Positions 52,122-63,936 are shown, counted from the stretch's first letter. The stretch is 64,000 nucleotides of DNA from Pterois miles (GCA_947000775.1 CAMQGK010000334.1:2234001-2298000), one strand, 5' to 3'. Notes: generated from the sequence alone by a model not told the origin. Numbers and translations: made by a program.

Positions 52122-52779
52122 TTACTCAAAATGCCTCATATACATACATGTTTGCATCCCAGATGAAAAAAAAAAAAAAACAATACTTAACAAATTATGG
52201 AATAAATAAAACAGAAATCGCCATGCGCTAGCTGTACAAATACAACAGAAACGTACTTCATCTTCATGAACAAATAAAGAAATAAAAAAACTACTTTATA
52301 CTCTCGATACAAAGCACCTTCTGTTATTTATGCATGGGTTTCTCCGCCGCAAATGTACACAGATTTGAGGAACGGATAAAAAGGAAAGTAAATTCCAGTA
52401 TAGTTTTTTAAAAGCACACCAATGTTAGCACCAGCTTTATGTGGGCTGGGCTCAGAGAACTTCAAACTAATGAGGTGACTGAAGTTGAGGTTTGCAAACT
52501 GTGACAAAGTGATGTTCCATTCAGTTTGTTTCTCTTTGTTTTGCGCGTATTGTGTTTATTCAAAGTGCAAAAAGGGTTTTCTGCTCTGCAGCTCATGCGT
52601 CTTGTTTGTTACGGCTTTTGTTATTCTGCTATTAAAAACACCAACAGTGCATGTGGATATTTTACGTTCCATCTTCATGTTTTTAATGCTCTACGTGACT
52701 GAGACACTCAAACCAGACCTGTGTTAGTTCGTGGTGTGTGTTTATATCTGTATTTCTGTTATAGTACAAGGTTTGTCTC

Positions 52780-52785
52780 AATAAA
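52780..52785 (+). terminator. Plus-strand AATAAA of unknown use
   Basis: The context ggtttgtctcaataaaagac looks like a transcript 3' end. No + strand exon is recognised just upstream; the frame 52485-52727 has no known domain. It may be coincidental. Confidence 0.15.
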
Positions 52786-53660
52786 AGACGTGAACATTCT
52801 GCATTTGAGTGATATAAATAGTTTCAGTTCTGGATAAAGCAAGGCAAACAGCGCATGGATAATCGGACTGCGACTGAGGAGGGAGGAGTTAACGAGAGGA
52901 AGTGTGGTTAAATCTGAGTACTACATGAGACACTCGGGATGATGTTTGTTCGGTCATCCCTGTGTCCCATTTAGACACCACTACCTTGGCTTATCAGAAA
53001 AAAGGGAAGGGAAGGAGGCAAGCAAAGAAAGGACACAAGGAAGTGTCACCAAAAGTTAAAGTGCGGGGTGAGACTAAAGAAAGGAAGGACAAAGGAAACA
53101 AGGCAGGTTGGTTGGGTCTGTAAGCTGGTCTCTGGGGGAGATCCAGTTTCCTCCCATCACCACCAGGAGTGATGTGTGAGAGGGGTTTCATAAACAGTAC
53201 CTACAGTAGCCACTGGCTCTATTACACTACCACAGCCTGCTCAGGTAGCTTCAGTGTGAGATCGGCTGTGAGAAATGAGCAACAAGGGTTCAAGTTAAGG
53301 ATCGGCGGTGCCTGCTGCTTGCTGCTCTGGCTTGCTATACGTGGATCTCAGAGGCTATATGGTGTCTGAGGTCAGGGGTTAGAGCTCGTGAGGGTTATAG
53401 TATGACGGTGAAAGGTGAGAACATTCATTGAGCAACACATTTGGCTCCAGTATGCCAACAAAATCAATCCCTCTGGGAAAGGAGCACCTCACCGTAGCCT
53501 ATGTGCCATCATAAAGTGTCTATATAATAGCGTTAGGTGTAAATGTAAGCTAGTGAAAGTGAGAAGTGTGTTCTGACTATTTCACCCATGAAATATTTAG
53601 TTTCAGATCAGCTTATAAACTCAAATTGCCAGGTATTAGAGGAGATTAAAAACCTCAGCG

Positions 53661-53841
53661 TTAGTCCCTGTGATTCGTCTCAGAGTCGGACAGCTGATCG
53701 AGGTGATCTGGATTCCCTTGGACGTTGGCGCTGTGTTCGTTTTCAGGCTCGGCGTCCTCGTCGTTGCTCTCTGCGCTGTAGTCTATCGCCTCCAGGAAGG
53801 ACGGCTCGTCCTCCTCCATCACATAGGTGGTGGGGCTGCTG
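53661..53841 (-). CDS. agtpbp1: agtpbp1 (CCP1) last coding exon, acidic tail
   Basis: This exon encodes about 60 residues ending in TAG or similar at 53661: SSSPTTYVMEEDEPSFLEAI, then DYSAESNDEDAEPENEH and a final LSDSETNHRD. It corresponds to the human CCP1 end ([20 protein letters not shown], then SAESNDE and LSDSE). The tail is acidic, lies outside the catalytic core and is probably flexible. Entry is in phase 2. The acceptor is ambiguous: three consecutive CAG triplets (53844-53836 on the minus strand) would start the exon at 53841, 53838 or 53835 and add or drop one or two serines. The frame stays open upstream of the acceptor (to 53924) but loses homology. Confidence 0.9.
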
Positions 53842-54343
53842 CTGGATAACACAATATATGTGTCATTAAACTGTCTCTGTAAGTTAATGATATGAATAAG
53901 CCGGTCATGGTCGAAACTCATCACCTACATCATGTCAGGACTGTACACGGCAGGCACATTGTACCACTGATGCTTATGGATAATTTAAATTATAAAGTAT
54001 ATTTCTGTATGCAATAGCACTTCTTAAAAACAAATCCACATCTTCACTTGCATATATAGTATCGTAAATCATATAACTGTCATGTGACTGTCCTTCACTC
54101 TGAGCTGAACCCAGAGGTGACTAAGAGTAAAACACCCATCTGAACCCATCTTTCATGGTCCGTGAAAATGTACTGTTGAGAAGCCCATTTCATGAAAGCA
54201 TAAAGCTAACATAGCATGACGCACTCATACAAAATGTGGGATTATTAACATGTCTATATATTTAGATGAATATTATCTTTGCTTTATGATGTGTTTAATT
54301 AGAAAAAGAAAACTGATTGACATGAGGCCTGTGGTCTTACAGT

Positions 54344-54665
54344 TAGAGCTGCAACAATTAATCTATTAGATGTCAACTATTAAATTAATCAACAACTGTT
54401 TTGGTAATCGATTAATAGGTTTGAAAGTAAAAATTCTCTGATTTCAGCTCCTTAAATGTGAATAATTTCTGGTTTCTTTACTGCTCTATGACAGTAAATT
54501 GAACATCTTTGAGTTGTGGACAAAACGAGACATTTGAGGACATCATCTTGGGCTTTGGGAAACACTGATCGACATTTATCACCATTTTCTGACCACACAA
54601 CTGATCGATCAGTCAAGAAAATGATCAACAGATTAAGAGTTGATGAAGAAAATAATATTCCAACC
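54344..54665 (-). mobile_element. Degenerate hAT-type MITE
   Basis: Contains tagagctgcaacaattaatc, ttggtaatcgattaatag, ttactgctctatgacagtaa and gacatttgaggacatcatct. It is the same family as 63189-63498 but more diverged. No intact target duplication was found. Confidence 0.6.
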
Positions 54666-56304
54666 TCTACCTGAACATTTCATAGCATTTCGACAGTGTC
54701 TGAAATCATTTTAAATTAATTAATAAATGATTTAGTTCATAAAATGTGACAAAAGCCCATCACAAACTCCCAAGCGCCCAAGGCGATGCCTTCAAATAGT
54801 CAAAAACAGAAAAGCAGCAAATCCTTAATTTTGATATATTTTAAAATCTTAGCAAGATAGAAGCTGGGTGCAAAGTGTGTTCAGACTGGTGAGGCTGTTT
54901 TTTTTCCTGTGGGTCTTAATGGTTAAATGGTTGCTGGTTCTTTGAGGTTTTAGTGGCTTTAGTGGGTTTTTAATGGTGTTAATGGTCTGAAATGTGATCC
55001 CAGGGAGACAGTCGATCAGGGGGGCTCAGACAGTGATCTCCCACCAAGCTCACCAGTATGTGAGTGCACAGAGAGAGAGACGGAGAAATGATGCATCAGT
55101 ATATGTACAGTAAATGTGTATGTGTGTGTAATGATGTGGATGGACAGAATAGTGTCCAAACAGATAATGAGAGTTGTGATTCAACCATTACAGGCCATTA
55201 TAGAAATATCTCCTTTCTTTGGGTTACATTTTCTGTATCCACCAACTGCTGCCATCTATATGTACAGTATACACAGTTCATCTTAATACACACATCATGT
55301 ATGTACATTAAAATGACCATAATCCACATGAGGATAATAAACCTCCACATCTCCAAACACTTACATCTATTCCTGTCTTCCTTACGCTCACACAAAAACA
55401 CACCCATGCCCGTATCCACCCATTTACTCACTCTGAGACACCCAGTTATTTGCAGACGCCTCCCAATGGCCACAATATCATTGTTGTGATGACCTATTAA
55501 ATGGTAAGTGGTACCATACCAAGCCCCACGCATACATAAAACCATAAACCCGGGATGAGAGCAGCCAATCCCAAAGGATATTCACGCAAACACAAGCACA
55601 CAAAAACACTTCTGGAGTCCCTTAATGATCAGACACATAAATGATGAATGAATATATCAATATTAGAGTAGAGTAGGTTAGTAGGAGAGAGAGACTGGCA
55701 GACACAGAGAGAGATGGAGAGACAGGAGCATTAAGTGGTTTTGAGTTTAAAGCCATTCTTTCAAATCAACTGCTTTAACAAATCTGTGGACGAGAGAACG
55801 CTGACAGTAAAAAAGAAAAGATAACCTTGGTGGTCACAGCCTGGGTTTGGCCAACTTTAATAATTCATTTGCGGTGTTGAACTGAAGTACAATTTAATCT
55901 GTGTGGACCTCACATTTCCGAACAGGGAATTTTAATAGAGTTGATTGACATACAGTTAAGCTATGTGGTCATTTGTTAGGATGTACAAGGGTAACACTGG
56001 CTCATAGTTTGAAGCCGTTTCTTAAAATATGGATGAAGGTTCAAGAAACTTTAGTGCAAGTCACATTATTACATGAGTCTGTTTTCAGATTTTGATCATG
56101 ATTTTCAAGCTTTCCTTATCTTTTAACTCTAATGCTCTGCTTTGGGTCATCTTAGGCCCTCTTTAAAGGGCTAAAAAAAAAAAACTCTAAGCCAAAACAT
56201 TGGCCTATACAAACCTGATATTTCACAATTATTCCTAATTTTAGCAAACACATTGTTTAGCTAAGGGGAAGGTTGTGACTTCAATAATCAGAAATAAATT
56301 GTAC

Positions 56305-57060
56305 TAGGGCTGCAAGTAACAATTCATTTTAGTATTGAATCATCCATCTACTTTTTATCAATTAATTGCATAAAGCTGCAGTGGATAGAAATGGAGCAAA
56401 TATTCCTATTCGTCCTTGAGCAGGCTGTTCATAACTCTGATCAAACGGTCAAAGTAGGCAGCGCTGATCAAATTCAGAAACATCAGAAACATCTTGTAGT
56501 ATTCTGTTTAGCTGTAAAATGAGAAAGTTTGTGACCTGGAAGCCATGTTAATAAAGGTTAATCTTATCTTATATTGAGATCTGTTGAGGAAATACCAAGC
56601 TCTGCCTAACAGTCAGTGCACAGCCAATAAGAATGTGCTCTCTCTATGAAATAGCCTGTGATTGGCCAAAGTCACAGGCTAGATGCATTAAAGCCTGAAA
56701 ACAGAGCCATGAGGAGGTGCAGAAGTCTAGTTTTCTATCAGAAAACTTGAATTACAATATGCTGAAAGGTTATTATGGATTTTTTTTCCAATGATGCCAA
56801 AAACATTCTGCCTACTGAAGCTTTAATTGTTTAGCTTAGAAATGTATAATGGAAAATGCCCATGGCAAGTTCCCAGAGCCCAATACGACATCTTCAAATG
56901 ACTTAATCAATAAAGAATCTAAAACCTGAAGACAGTCAATTTATCACCATATAAATCAGAGAGAAGCATCAAATCCTCTCACTGGAGAAGTTGGAACCAT
57001 TTGGCAGTTTTCCAGGATAAATGCCAAAACTGATTTATTTTCTGATGAAAGATTAATAGA
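56305..57060 (+). mobile_element. hAT-type MITE split by a second MITE
   Basis: The left part, tagggctgcaagtaacaatt to ttttatcaattaattgca, is followed by the inserted element 56371-56825 and then by attgtttagcttagaaatgt, caatacgacatcttcaaatg and aaaactgatttattttctga. The two flanks read as one hAT-type repeat if the insert is removed. The 3' terminus is eroded. Confidence 0.65.
56371..56825 (+). mobile_element. TA-flanked MITE (455 bp), nested
   Basis: It is bounded by TAAAGCTGCAGTGGATAGAA and ctgcctactgaagcttta, with TA on both sides. It shares gtttgtgacctggaagccat and tgattggccaaagtcacagg with the 581-bp copy at 13522-14102, and has a central deletion. Confidence 0.75.
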
Positions 57061-58087
57061 CTTATCTTTACACCAAACAATGAGGACATATGAATACGAT
57101 TACTTTTTGTTTGAGTTGTCTATACGATGATTGGCAACACAGAGAAGAGAGAAAGGGTGAGGCCAGAGTTGTCAACTCAAAGACATTTATCCAGATCGTT
57201 TCTAATAAATCACTGCTGATACTCCATGTTGTGACAAGAGGTATAAACAATGTGAAGCTATAATACATTGTACTGGTTCGACTAGTGAGATTAGTGTTTG
57301 TCTTGCAGTTGAACGTATTCAATGCCGCTGTCCCCTGAATGCATATTTCTTTCCTACTTTGTACTAATATATTCCAGCTACAAGTGACTGCAAGATGGCA
57401 GTGAACTTGTTTGCATGTTTCCACGTTCGCTTAATCCACCATCCCGTTTACCGTGGCCCTAAAAATCCTCACTGTGTAGGTGTAAAAAAAGATCTTGTGG
57501 CTGTTTTACGCTCTTTTAGAGAAATAATGATAGTGCTGACAATTATTCATACCCATTCCTCTCTCACTCCAGACTTTTCATTATATTCATCACACATAAT
57601 CATTGATAGAATCTCAATGATGCTCACAGCAGCCCTGCACAAATGCATGCCTTCATTTGTTTCTTGAGTAGTGCTTCAGAGGAGATCTGGGGTGACTGTC
57701 ACACCGTTGAGTATCAGTGCCGAGAGGGGATTGTGTCTGGCAGCGAGGGGGGGATTTGTACGGAGAAAAAGGAAATCAGTCTGTAACTACTTTACTGCTT
57801 TCCAGGTAGATTTTTTGGCAACAGAAAATACTTTTCATGCAAGATATACTGTATCTTGGGAAGTTTACAATGCAGAGAAATGAAAAGTTTGGAAAAAGTG
57901 TTAGCCTGCCTTATTTTTTAGATCACAGACTCTATTCCTCATCTGGGTATATGGTGTATTTCTAACATTTAAAGTAACACTATCTATCTCTAAATATCCT
58001 CAGAGCATCTGTCTGCTGTGCACCTGCATTAACTGTGTGCGTGTGTGTGTGTGTGTGACTGCGTGAAGCATGCTCCACATTACCAAC

Positions 58088-58239
58088 CTGACCACTTTCG
58101 ACTGTGTCCCAATGATGTCGCTCTCTAAATCCAGGAGGTGTTGGTGATTGCGGAGCCCCGTGAGCCTCTTCAGCCTCAGCAGGGCCACACAGAACTGAGC
58201 TCCCATCTCCTCCAGCTCTCTGGTGCCGATCTGAAGACC
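58088..58239 (-). CDS. agtpbp1: agtpbp1 (CCP1) exon: end of the carboxypeptidase domain
   Basis: A 152-bp exon, entered in phase 0 and left in phase 2. It encodes GLQIGTRELEEMGAQFCVAL, LRLKRLTGL and the variable LLDLESDIIGTQSKVV. TRELEEMGAQFC is the conserved last helix of the M14 core, and the rest matches human SSLLDFENDLIESSCKV. The acceptor is atgttttcctcag, and the donor CAG|GTTGGT was chosen because it is the only nearby GT in phase 2, giving KV(V)-S-P-T-T-Y-V with the last exon. Two other GTs (after AAA and after GTG) are phase 0 and would break the frame. A GT array lies about 30 bp into the following intron. Confidence 0.92.
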
Positions 58240-59267
58240 CTGAGGAAAACATGTACATGCACATTAAAGACATGATATAAATAGATATATACTTAAATGT
58301 TCATCGGAATGAACATACAAAAAATGCCACAATCCTACGAACTAGCACGCATAGTATGTGCACATTTTCAACATACAGCTAGATTCAAAAAAACAATTTT
58401 AAAGGTCCAACAGAAATCTACTTTAAACTAGCTGCTGTGGTCTTTTTATAGCTGCTCTGGAGCCAGGGGATGGAGCCGTTGTCCATCTTCAAACACCCCA
58501 ATTCTCAATGCAGGAAAGCAGTTGCTGGGGAAACTTTTCATGGAGAAACTTGATAATATATTTCATTTGCAAGAAGCGCATGTTCAAACGCATGTGCCCT
58601 CACACCTGCAACCCTAACAAAGTCTTCACATTGCTCTACTATCATACTAGTAAATGAATACTCACTCAGAGACACACACACACTGCTTACCCCCGACTCA
58701 ACCCAAAAAAACTTTCATGTGCTATTTCCCCAGAGCAGAGAGAGGAACATCTGAACTTGGCCTGGCCACAGAGATATGCAGACATTAGTTCCTGCACATC
58801 TGGACAAACACTTCCACAAAAAAACAGTGGGGGGGCTAATCAGTGCCAAAATTGCATCCCTTGACTGCCTCTGGATATGTACTGTTGACATTGGCAGAAT
58901 TCAGAAGGAAGGAAATCAGCTGGGGGGAAAGATGGAGAGACAGAAGAAAGGGTAAAAAAAAAAGGTAAAGGGGTCAAAAGAAAGGAGGAGGAAAGACAGA
59001 GGAAGACAGAGAAAGTGGAAAAAGGACTGCAGCTCCACCTGCTGGACATTTGGAGATCTTTGGGGAACCACCCTCTCATTTACAGGGGGTGATCACAAAA
59101 CAACAGACAAAACACATGCACAATGCAATAAAACCTGAAACATGACAAAGCAATTCATTCTCTGCATACTGTTACTTTTATCTAAGCTTTTGTCAGAAAG
59201 GAAAACAGTTCTGGCTAATCTGTGGCTCATTATTTAGCACATACGCAAATAATAAAAACTTACAGGG

Positions 59268-59400
59268 TGTCCTGGCTGGTATCCTAGGGATTAAGGCGCT
59301 GACCATGCACCACAACGTACCTGCATCAAGTCAAACTGTGGACCATTATTGCATGTCATTCCCCATCTCTCTCATTTCCTGTCTCTCTAATAAAAACACA
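59268..59400 (+). mobile_element. Degenerate SINE in an agtpbp1 intron
   Basis: The phrases ctggctggtatcctagggat, attgcatgtcattccccatc and ctcatttcctgtctctctaa, followed by taaaaacacaa, follow the body and tail of a common percomorph tRNA-derived SINE (...catgtcatccccctctctct...cctgtcactctcta...aataaa). The tRNA head is badly eroded. Confidence 0.5.
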
Positions 59401-59510
59401 ACATGCTGCACAACTGACTGAATAACTGCAGGGTTACTGTACTGAACTGCATGACATTGGGCATTTTTTTTCTGTCTATACCCTATAAACAAAATAAAAT
59501 ATATATGTAC

Positions 59511-59687
59511 CTTATATTTGCCCTGGTCACAGCCACAGAGAGTGCTCTCCATGGTGTAACTGCGTTGCACTCCTATCTCTCTCCACACAACAACGCGGGC
59601 GGTTGACTCTTTGGAGCGCTCCACCACAAAACTACAGCTCGCCATGTTGAAGGCTGGGGCGATCTGGGACAGGATCTTGGGAAGTGC
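59511..59687 (-). CDS. agtpbp1: agtpbp1 (CCP1) exon: late catalytic region
   Basis: A 177-bp, 59-codon exon in phase 0 at both ends. It encodes ALPKILSQIAPAFNMASCSF, VVERSKESTARVVVWREIGV and QRSYTMESTLCGCDQGKYK. In M14 peptidases the catalytic glutamate sits in this part of the fold. The segment ARVVVWREIG is invariant in CCP1 orthologues, and SYTMES is the following conserved strand/turn. The acceptor is gtgtgtttttcag and the donor AAG|GTACAT. Only conservative differences from human CCP1 are seen (for example ERSKEST for EKSKEST). Confidence 0.95.
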
Positions 59688-60722
59688 CTGAAAAACACAC
59701 AAAACTGTGAGTGTTTTTGTGTAGACGTGTGTGCATTATTGCATCAGGGAGTAGATGATAAAGTACATTTTATAGTAGCGATAAATAACTATGTCCAACA
59801 AAGACTGGCTTATGTACAGAGCAGTTGCTTGGGAAAGCAGCGGTATTGACCACTGCTACCCAAAATGTTTGCTTTGGGCTTGTAGCCTGAAGCGACATGT
59901 CCAATAGGAATCTCTGATTTGAACTGGCATCTTTATTAGCATGCTGCTGAGTGAAAAATATTTTTTGCATTCCCAAAGGCAGAGGGAAGCAACAAACTGA
60001 GCTCGACCACCTCGCCTGCATGACTGGTGAACGGAAAGAAGAAATCCTAATCCACTGCAGAGTAAAATTCAAGGTGAATTATTGAAAATTATCAAAGTAA
60101 AACAAATGTGAAAGTTTGTCAGATAAGAACTGGTGTTGAAATATGTTAATGACTAGATAGATGGTAGACTAATAGATTAGGGATTTCAATTTAACAGAAC
60201 AAGGAAACTTGTAGTGACACAGTCGGAAAGATAAACAGGAAGCAGGTAACTCAAAACAGTTTGTGATATGATATGTTTGGATATTTACAAAGAATGAGAA
60301 AGTGAAATGCAATTACTGTCAGTTGTAAGATAAGATGAGATCATCCGTTATTGGGCCCACATTGGGGAAATTTGCTATATTACAGCAGCAAAGGTGACAG
60401 TGCAACAAGAGGCATCAGTAAAAAAACAAAAACAAGATATAGCATATCAAATAAGTAATGATTATTATTAAATTAGTAAGTAAACAGTAATTATGTAAAG
60501 AGTAAAGATATAATGCGCAAAAAAGCAAAATATAATAGTGCATGTATAAGTTAAAAAAGCAATAACATGTAAAAAAAAAAAAAAAGTACTGCAAAAACTG
60601 AATTACAGAAACTGAAGGAGAAAAGCTCAGCGGAGCTGCTGTAACAAGCTGCCACTCACGCAGCACCATTTAAAGTGCAAAACTATTACAAGGTAATGTA
60701 AAATGTTTCTACATTATGTTTT

Positions 60723-61228
60723 TAAACCTGCAGTAGGCAGCAATTCCATAATAACCTTTCAGCTTATAAACAAGACTTCAACATCTCCTGGCTCTGTTTT
60801 CAGGCTTTAAAAAAATCTAGCCTGTGATAAGAGACTTTGGCCAATCTCAGGTTATTTCAGAGAGTGAGCCTTCCTAAAACTTCAACTTCAGTGAGAAAGT
60901 TTCCTCCGGCTGGTGGAAAGTCACAAACTTTCTCATTTTACAGCTAAACAGTAACTACAAGATGTTTCTGAAAACATTTGAGGCAAAAAATAGGCATTAC
61001 AGTAATAGAACATTGATTCATATTTGATCAGCGCTGCCTAGTTTGACTGTTTGATCAGAGACGGCAGGTTCCAGCTTGGACCTGATTGGTTGTTTTCCTC
61101 CGGTCTGTGAAATCTTGCAGGTGCCATCAGGAGTACCAGAGGACACAGAGGCTCATGATTTTATTCAGATTACCTGTCTCATGCACTACTGTTAGGATAA
61201 CTTTTTGATTCTACCAACTGCAGCATTA
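60723..61228 (-). mobile_element. TA-flanked MITE, inverted copy (506 bp)
   Basis: It begins TAAACCTGCAGTAGGCAGCA and ends ttgattctaccaactgcagc-atta, so it lies in reverse orientation relative to the other four copies. It shares tttcctccggctggtggaaa and agtcacaaactttctcattt (reverse complement of the same core). Located in the agtpbp1 intron 59688-61507. Confidence 0.75.
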
Positions 61229-61410
61229 AGTGAGGGTTACAGGAATTATTTTTCAATGCATACACTATACAGGACAGATGTGCTGATGCAAATATAAGCT
61301 GCTCTGACAGCACCTCTTTTCTGTTAAACTTAAAGATGATCAGCGATGTGAGAACAGAACAGTAATATGAAACAGAGGGAAAGACAGAGCAGTACTGTAA
61401 GGATAAGTGT

Positions 61411-61411
<1 letters not shown>

Positions 61412-61454
<43 letters not shown>

Positions 61455-61490
61455 TGTGTGTGTGTGTGTGTCTGTGTATGTGTGTGTCTG
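61412..61490. repeat. (GT)n microsatellite next to an agtpbp1 exon
   Basis: About 80 bp of GT, starting 18 bp into the intron after exon 61508-61639 (on the minus strand it is CA). It could affect splicing if expanded, but nothing in the sequence shows this. Confidence 0.9.
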
Positions 61491-61507
61491 TGTGTGCGTG
61501 TGTTCAC

Positions 61508-61639
61508 CCTGTATCCAAGGTCCTCCTGTAAGTCACTAGACGTAGCACTGATATTGGACTGCCAGACGGTCTCCTTCACGCTGCAGCCATACATGAACAC
61601 ATTCTTCTTCCTGGAATGACCATGGTAGTCGCAAAACAC
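61508..61639 (-). CDS. agtpbp1: agtpbp1 (CCP1) exon: third zinc ligand
   Basis: A 132-bp, 44-codon exon in phase 0 at both ends. It encodes VFCDYHGHSRKKNVFMYGCS, VKETVWQSNISATSSDLQED and LGYR. DYHGHSRKKN contains the histidine that is the third zinc ligand of the M14 carboxypeptidase site; CDYHGH is the CCP-family form. The region after VKETVW is variable between orthologues. The acceptor is catgctcag, and the donor AGG|GTGAAC is followed by a long CA/GT array. Confidence 0.95.
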
Positions 61640-62210
61640 CTGAGCATGGACACACGCACGCACGCACGCACACACGCACACACACAATATATATAAAAAC
61701 AATGAATACAAAAGTAAAAATCAACTGGGACAGTTACAATAGCTCAAATTAATACACTTAATCATTATCAAATTAAGTGTGACTTTTACAATGGCTGTAA
61801 ATGTCAGTGTTACTGCTCATATTTCTCAAAAAAACATTTTCTCATGTCTATTTCCAGAGGAAGGATAGTAGCCTCACCTTGGTTTGTGCTGTAAAGTCAT
61901 CACCCTTTGTGCAGTAAACACATCTCCCATAAAAGCAATATCCCATTATATCTAACTTGCTGACACACGGCGTAGCATAGAGGCCGATGGAGGCTGTTGT
62001 TTATGGTAACTGAATTAATGTCGCAAAACTATGGTGGTGATTTATTAAAGTGAAATTTAGTAGACATGCAGCCAAACAGAGTGTGCAGCTGAACAGGAGA
62101 AATGGCACCAATGTTAATAAGACATTAGGAGAGTTTCTGCTTCTAAAATGAAAGATGATGCAGCAAAATGCCCCAAAAGTGATTCAAGTCCAGTTAATTA
62201 GAGGTCATAC

Positions 62211-62340
62211 CAGTGGTGCCCTTTGTATGTGTGCAAGGTACTGCAGCAGGCTCTTAGTGTGGTAGATGGTGGGGTGGAGCTCAGGATTGGGGTTCTGCCA
62301 CTGGCGATTCAAATCCTCTCCACTCAGAGAACAACGATGA
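62211..62340 (-). CDS. agtpbp1: agtpbp1 (CCP1) exon: NRQW substrate-binding loop
   Basis: A 130-bp exon. One base completes an Asn codon (AA|T), then 43 codons follow: HRCSLSGEDLNRQWQNPNPE, LHPTIYHTKS and LLQYLAHIQRAPL. DLNRQW holds the Asn-Arg pair that binds the substrate C-terminal carboxylate in M14 peptidases. The acceptor is ttcctgctgtag and the donor CTG|GTATGA. It joins in phase 0 to VFCDYHGH of the next exon, as in human (LPLVYCDYHGH). Confidence 0.95.
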
Positions 62341-62558
62341 CTACAGCAGGAAGGAGACGGCAGGAGAGGGGGAGGATAGAGAGTGGAGGAGAACAGAGCA
62401 ACAGCTGGAGAATCCTTCAGGACAAGATTGTGTGTGTGTTAATATAACTAAGCTGTGACCAACATGCAGGCCCAGGTTCGGCAGGTGTTTAGCATCTTTA
62501 GTGTGTATACTTGAAAGCTTGTGAGTGTGTGCTCGTTTCTTCCCATCTCTAGACTCAC

Positions 62559-62739
62559 TTTCCATTTACAACTCCATCAGGGTTGAGCATGGGGACTATC
62601 TTGAAGATGTAGGCCTCTCTCAGGCTGGCAGCCAGTGGGCTGGTGCCCATCAGGAACTCCAGCGTGCCCTTCATTACCCAGCTGGCGTTGGTCTCTCCAG
62701 GGTGCACTCTGGCCGACAGAAAGATCAATGGACGATTCC
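62559..62739 (-). CDS. agtpbp1: agtpbp1 (CCP1) exon: HPGE zinc-binding motif
   Basis: A 181-bp exon, entered in phase 1 and left in phase 2. It encodes NRPLIFLSARVHPGETNASW, VMKGTLEFLMGTSPLAASLR and EAYIFKIVPMLNPDGVVNG. H-P-G-E provides the first two zinc ligands (H and E of the HxxE motif). MLNPDGVVNGN is the conserved loop of cytosolic carboxypeptidases. The acceptor is ttccctcttcag and the donor AA|GTGAGT, a strong match. CCP1 removes glutamates from polyglutamylated tubulin tails and also forms delta-2 tubulin. Loss causes Purkinje cell degeneration in the pcd mouse. Confidence 0.96.
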
Positions 62740-63188
62740 CTGAAGAGGGAGAAAGAGGGACAAACAGAGGAATGAGAAAAAGAAACAGATTCTTCAATTT
62801 AAAGTTTTCGCAGCTGAGAGGCAGTGTCAGTGGACTAAAGTGGACAGAAAACCTATCTGGGAAGCACTGACATGCCCTGATACCCCACGGCTGTTCTAAT
62901 GCAGTAATGTAGAGTAGTAATGTAGTAAAATGTTCCTGCGGTGACTCATTTTTAATTAATTAAGCAGTAGAAAAGAACATTTTTGTCACTTATAAGTGAA
63001 TTTCTTTCACATTTTAGAGAACTACCCAGAAGCCTGGCAGGAGGACTCTGGACCTTGAAACTGAGATTATTCTGCTACACAGACTTTTCCCAAAGGATGA
63101 GAATGAACATCCATCACCAAAATGGCTAGATCAGATCTGTCGGTAAGATTTGTCGACACTAACCATACAACAGCCTTTAAATGTTTAG

Positions 63189-63498
63189 TAGGGCTGCAAC
63201 TGATTATTTTCATTGTTGATTAATCTATTGATTATTTTCCCAATTAACTGATTACTTGTTTGGTCTATAAAATGTCAGAAAAATGTTGATCAGCCCAAGA
63301 TGACACCCTCAAATGTCTTGGTTTGTCCACAACTCCAGGATGCTCCGTTTACTGTCATAGAGGAGTAAAGAAACTTATAAAATATTCACAGTTAAGTAGC
63401 TTTTCTTGAAGAATGACTCAAACCAATTAATTGATTATCAAAATAGTTGTCAATTAATTTAATAGTTGACAACTAATCGATTAATCATTGCAGCTCTA
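63189..63498 (+). mobile_element. hAT-type MITE with perfect 8-bp target duplication
   Basis: The termini tagggctgcaac and (reverse complement of the right end) tagagctgcaat form TIRs. The flanks ATGTTTAG at 63181-63188 and 63499-63506 are identical, the expected 8-bp target site duplication of hAT elements. The inside is AT-rich with ccaagatgacaccctcaaat, acaactccaggatgctccgt and ttgacaactaatcgattaat. It has no ORF. It sits in an agtpbp1 intron, so the gene is undisturbed. Confidence 0.85.
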
Positions 63499-63936
63499 AT
63501 GTTTAGATATTATGGTCCATTACCAAAGGCTTCAAGCTGCCAGTTGTTACCAGGACATCTGACAAAAATATATTTTGGACACCCATGTCAATTTGCACAC
63601 CAATGCGATCATGATAAAAAAAAATTCCAGGACAACTCAATGTCCAATTTTTTATTTCACAAGGATAATCCACTCTATCAATACTAAGAGTCAGAGTCCT
63701 GAGTACAAACAATAAAACTATATCATTCAGTACTAACAGTTTGTCGATCAAGTGTTTTTGTTTTACTGTTTTTTTGTAGACCTGTAGTGATAATTCCAGT
63801 TAGCAGCACCACGGTCGCCATTTTTTCCAAGATTTCTGAAAATCCTGCAGCTGAGATTGTTCTGTTCAGGTATGAGCATGATAGTGAATATATATAAAAA
63901 AGATACATGCATGCAGACCTACAGTGATTTACTCAC

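Larger units (their letters stand above)
53842..58087 (-). other. agtpbp1: agtpbp1 intron before the last exon
   Basis: A 4.2-kb intron from gttggtaatg (minus strand donor CAG|GTTGGT) to ttgtgttatccag. It contains a degenerate hAT repeat in inverted sense around 54344-54665, and the nested repeat pair 56305-57060 and 56371-56825. No coding exon is seen. Confidence 0.8.

Noticed and set aside
52485..52727. Plus-strand gene ending at AATAAA 52780
   Set aside because: The 80-codon Cys/Phe-rich frame has no domain, and the region is better explained as antisense to the agtpbp1 3' UTR.
58000..58087. Continuation of agtpbp1 exon past 58088 (into THTHT)
   Set aside because: The frame enters a CA/GT array. 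A phase-2 donor CAG|GTTGGT at 58088/58087 joins correctly to the last exon.
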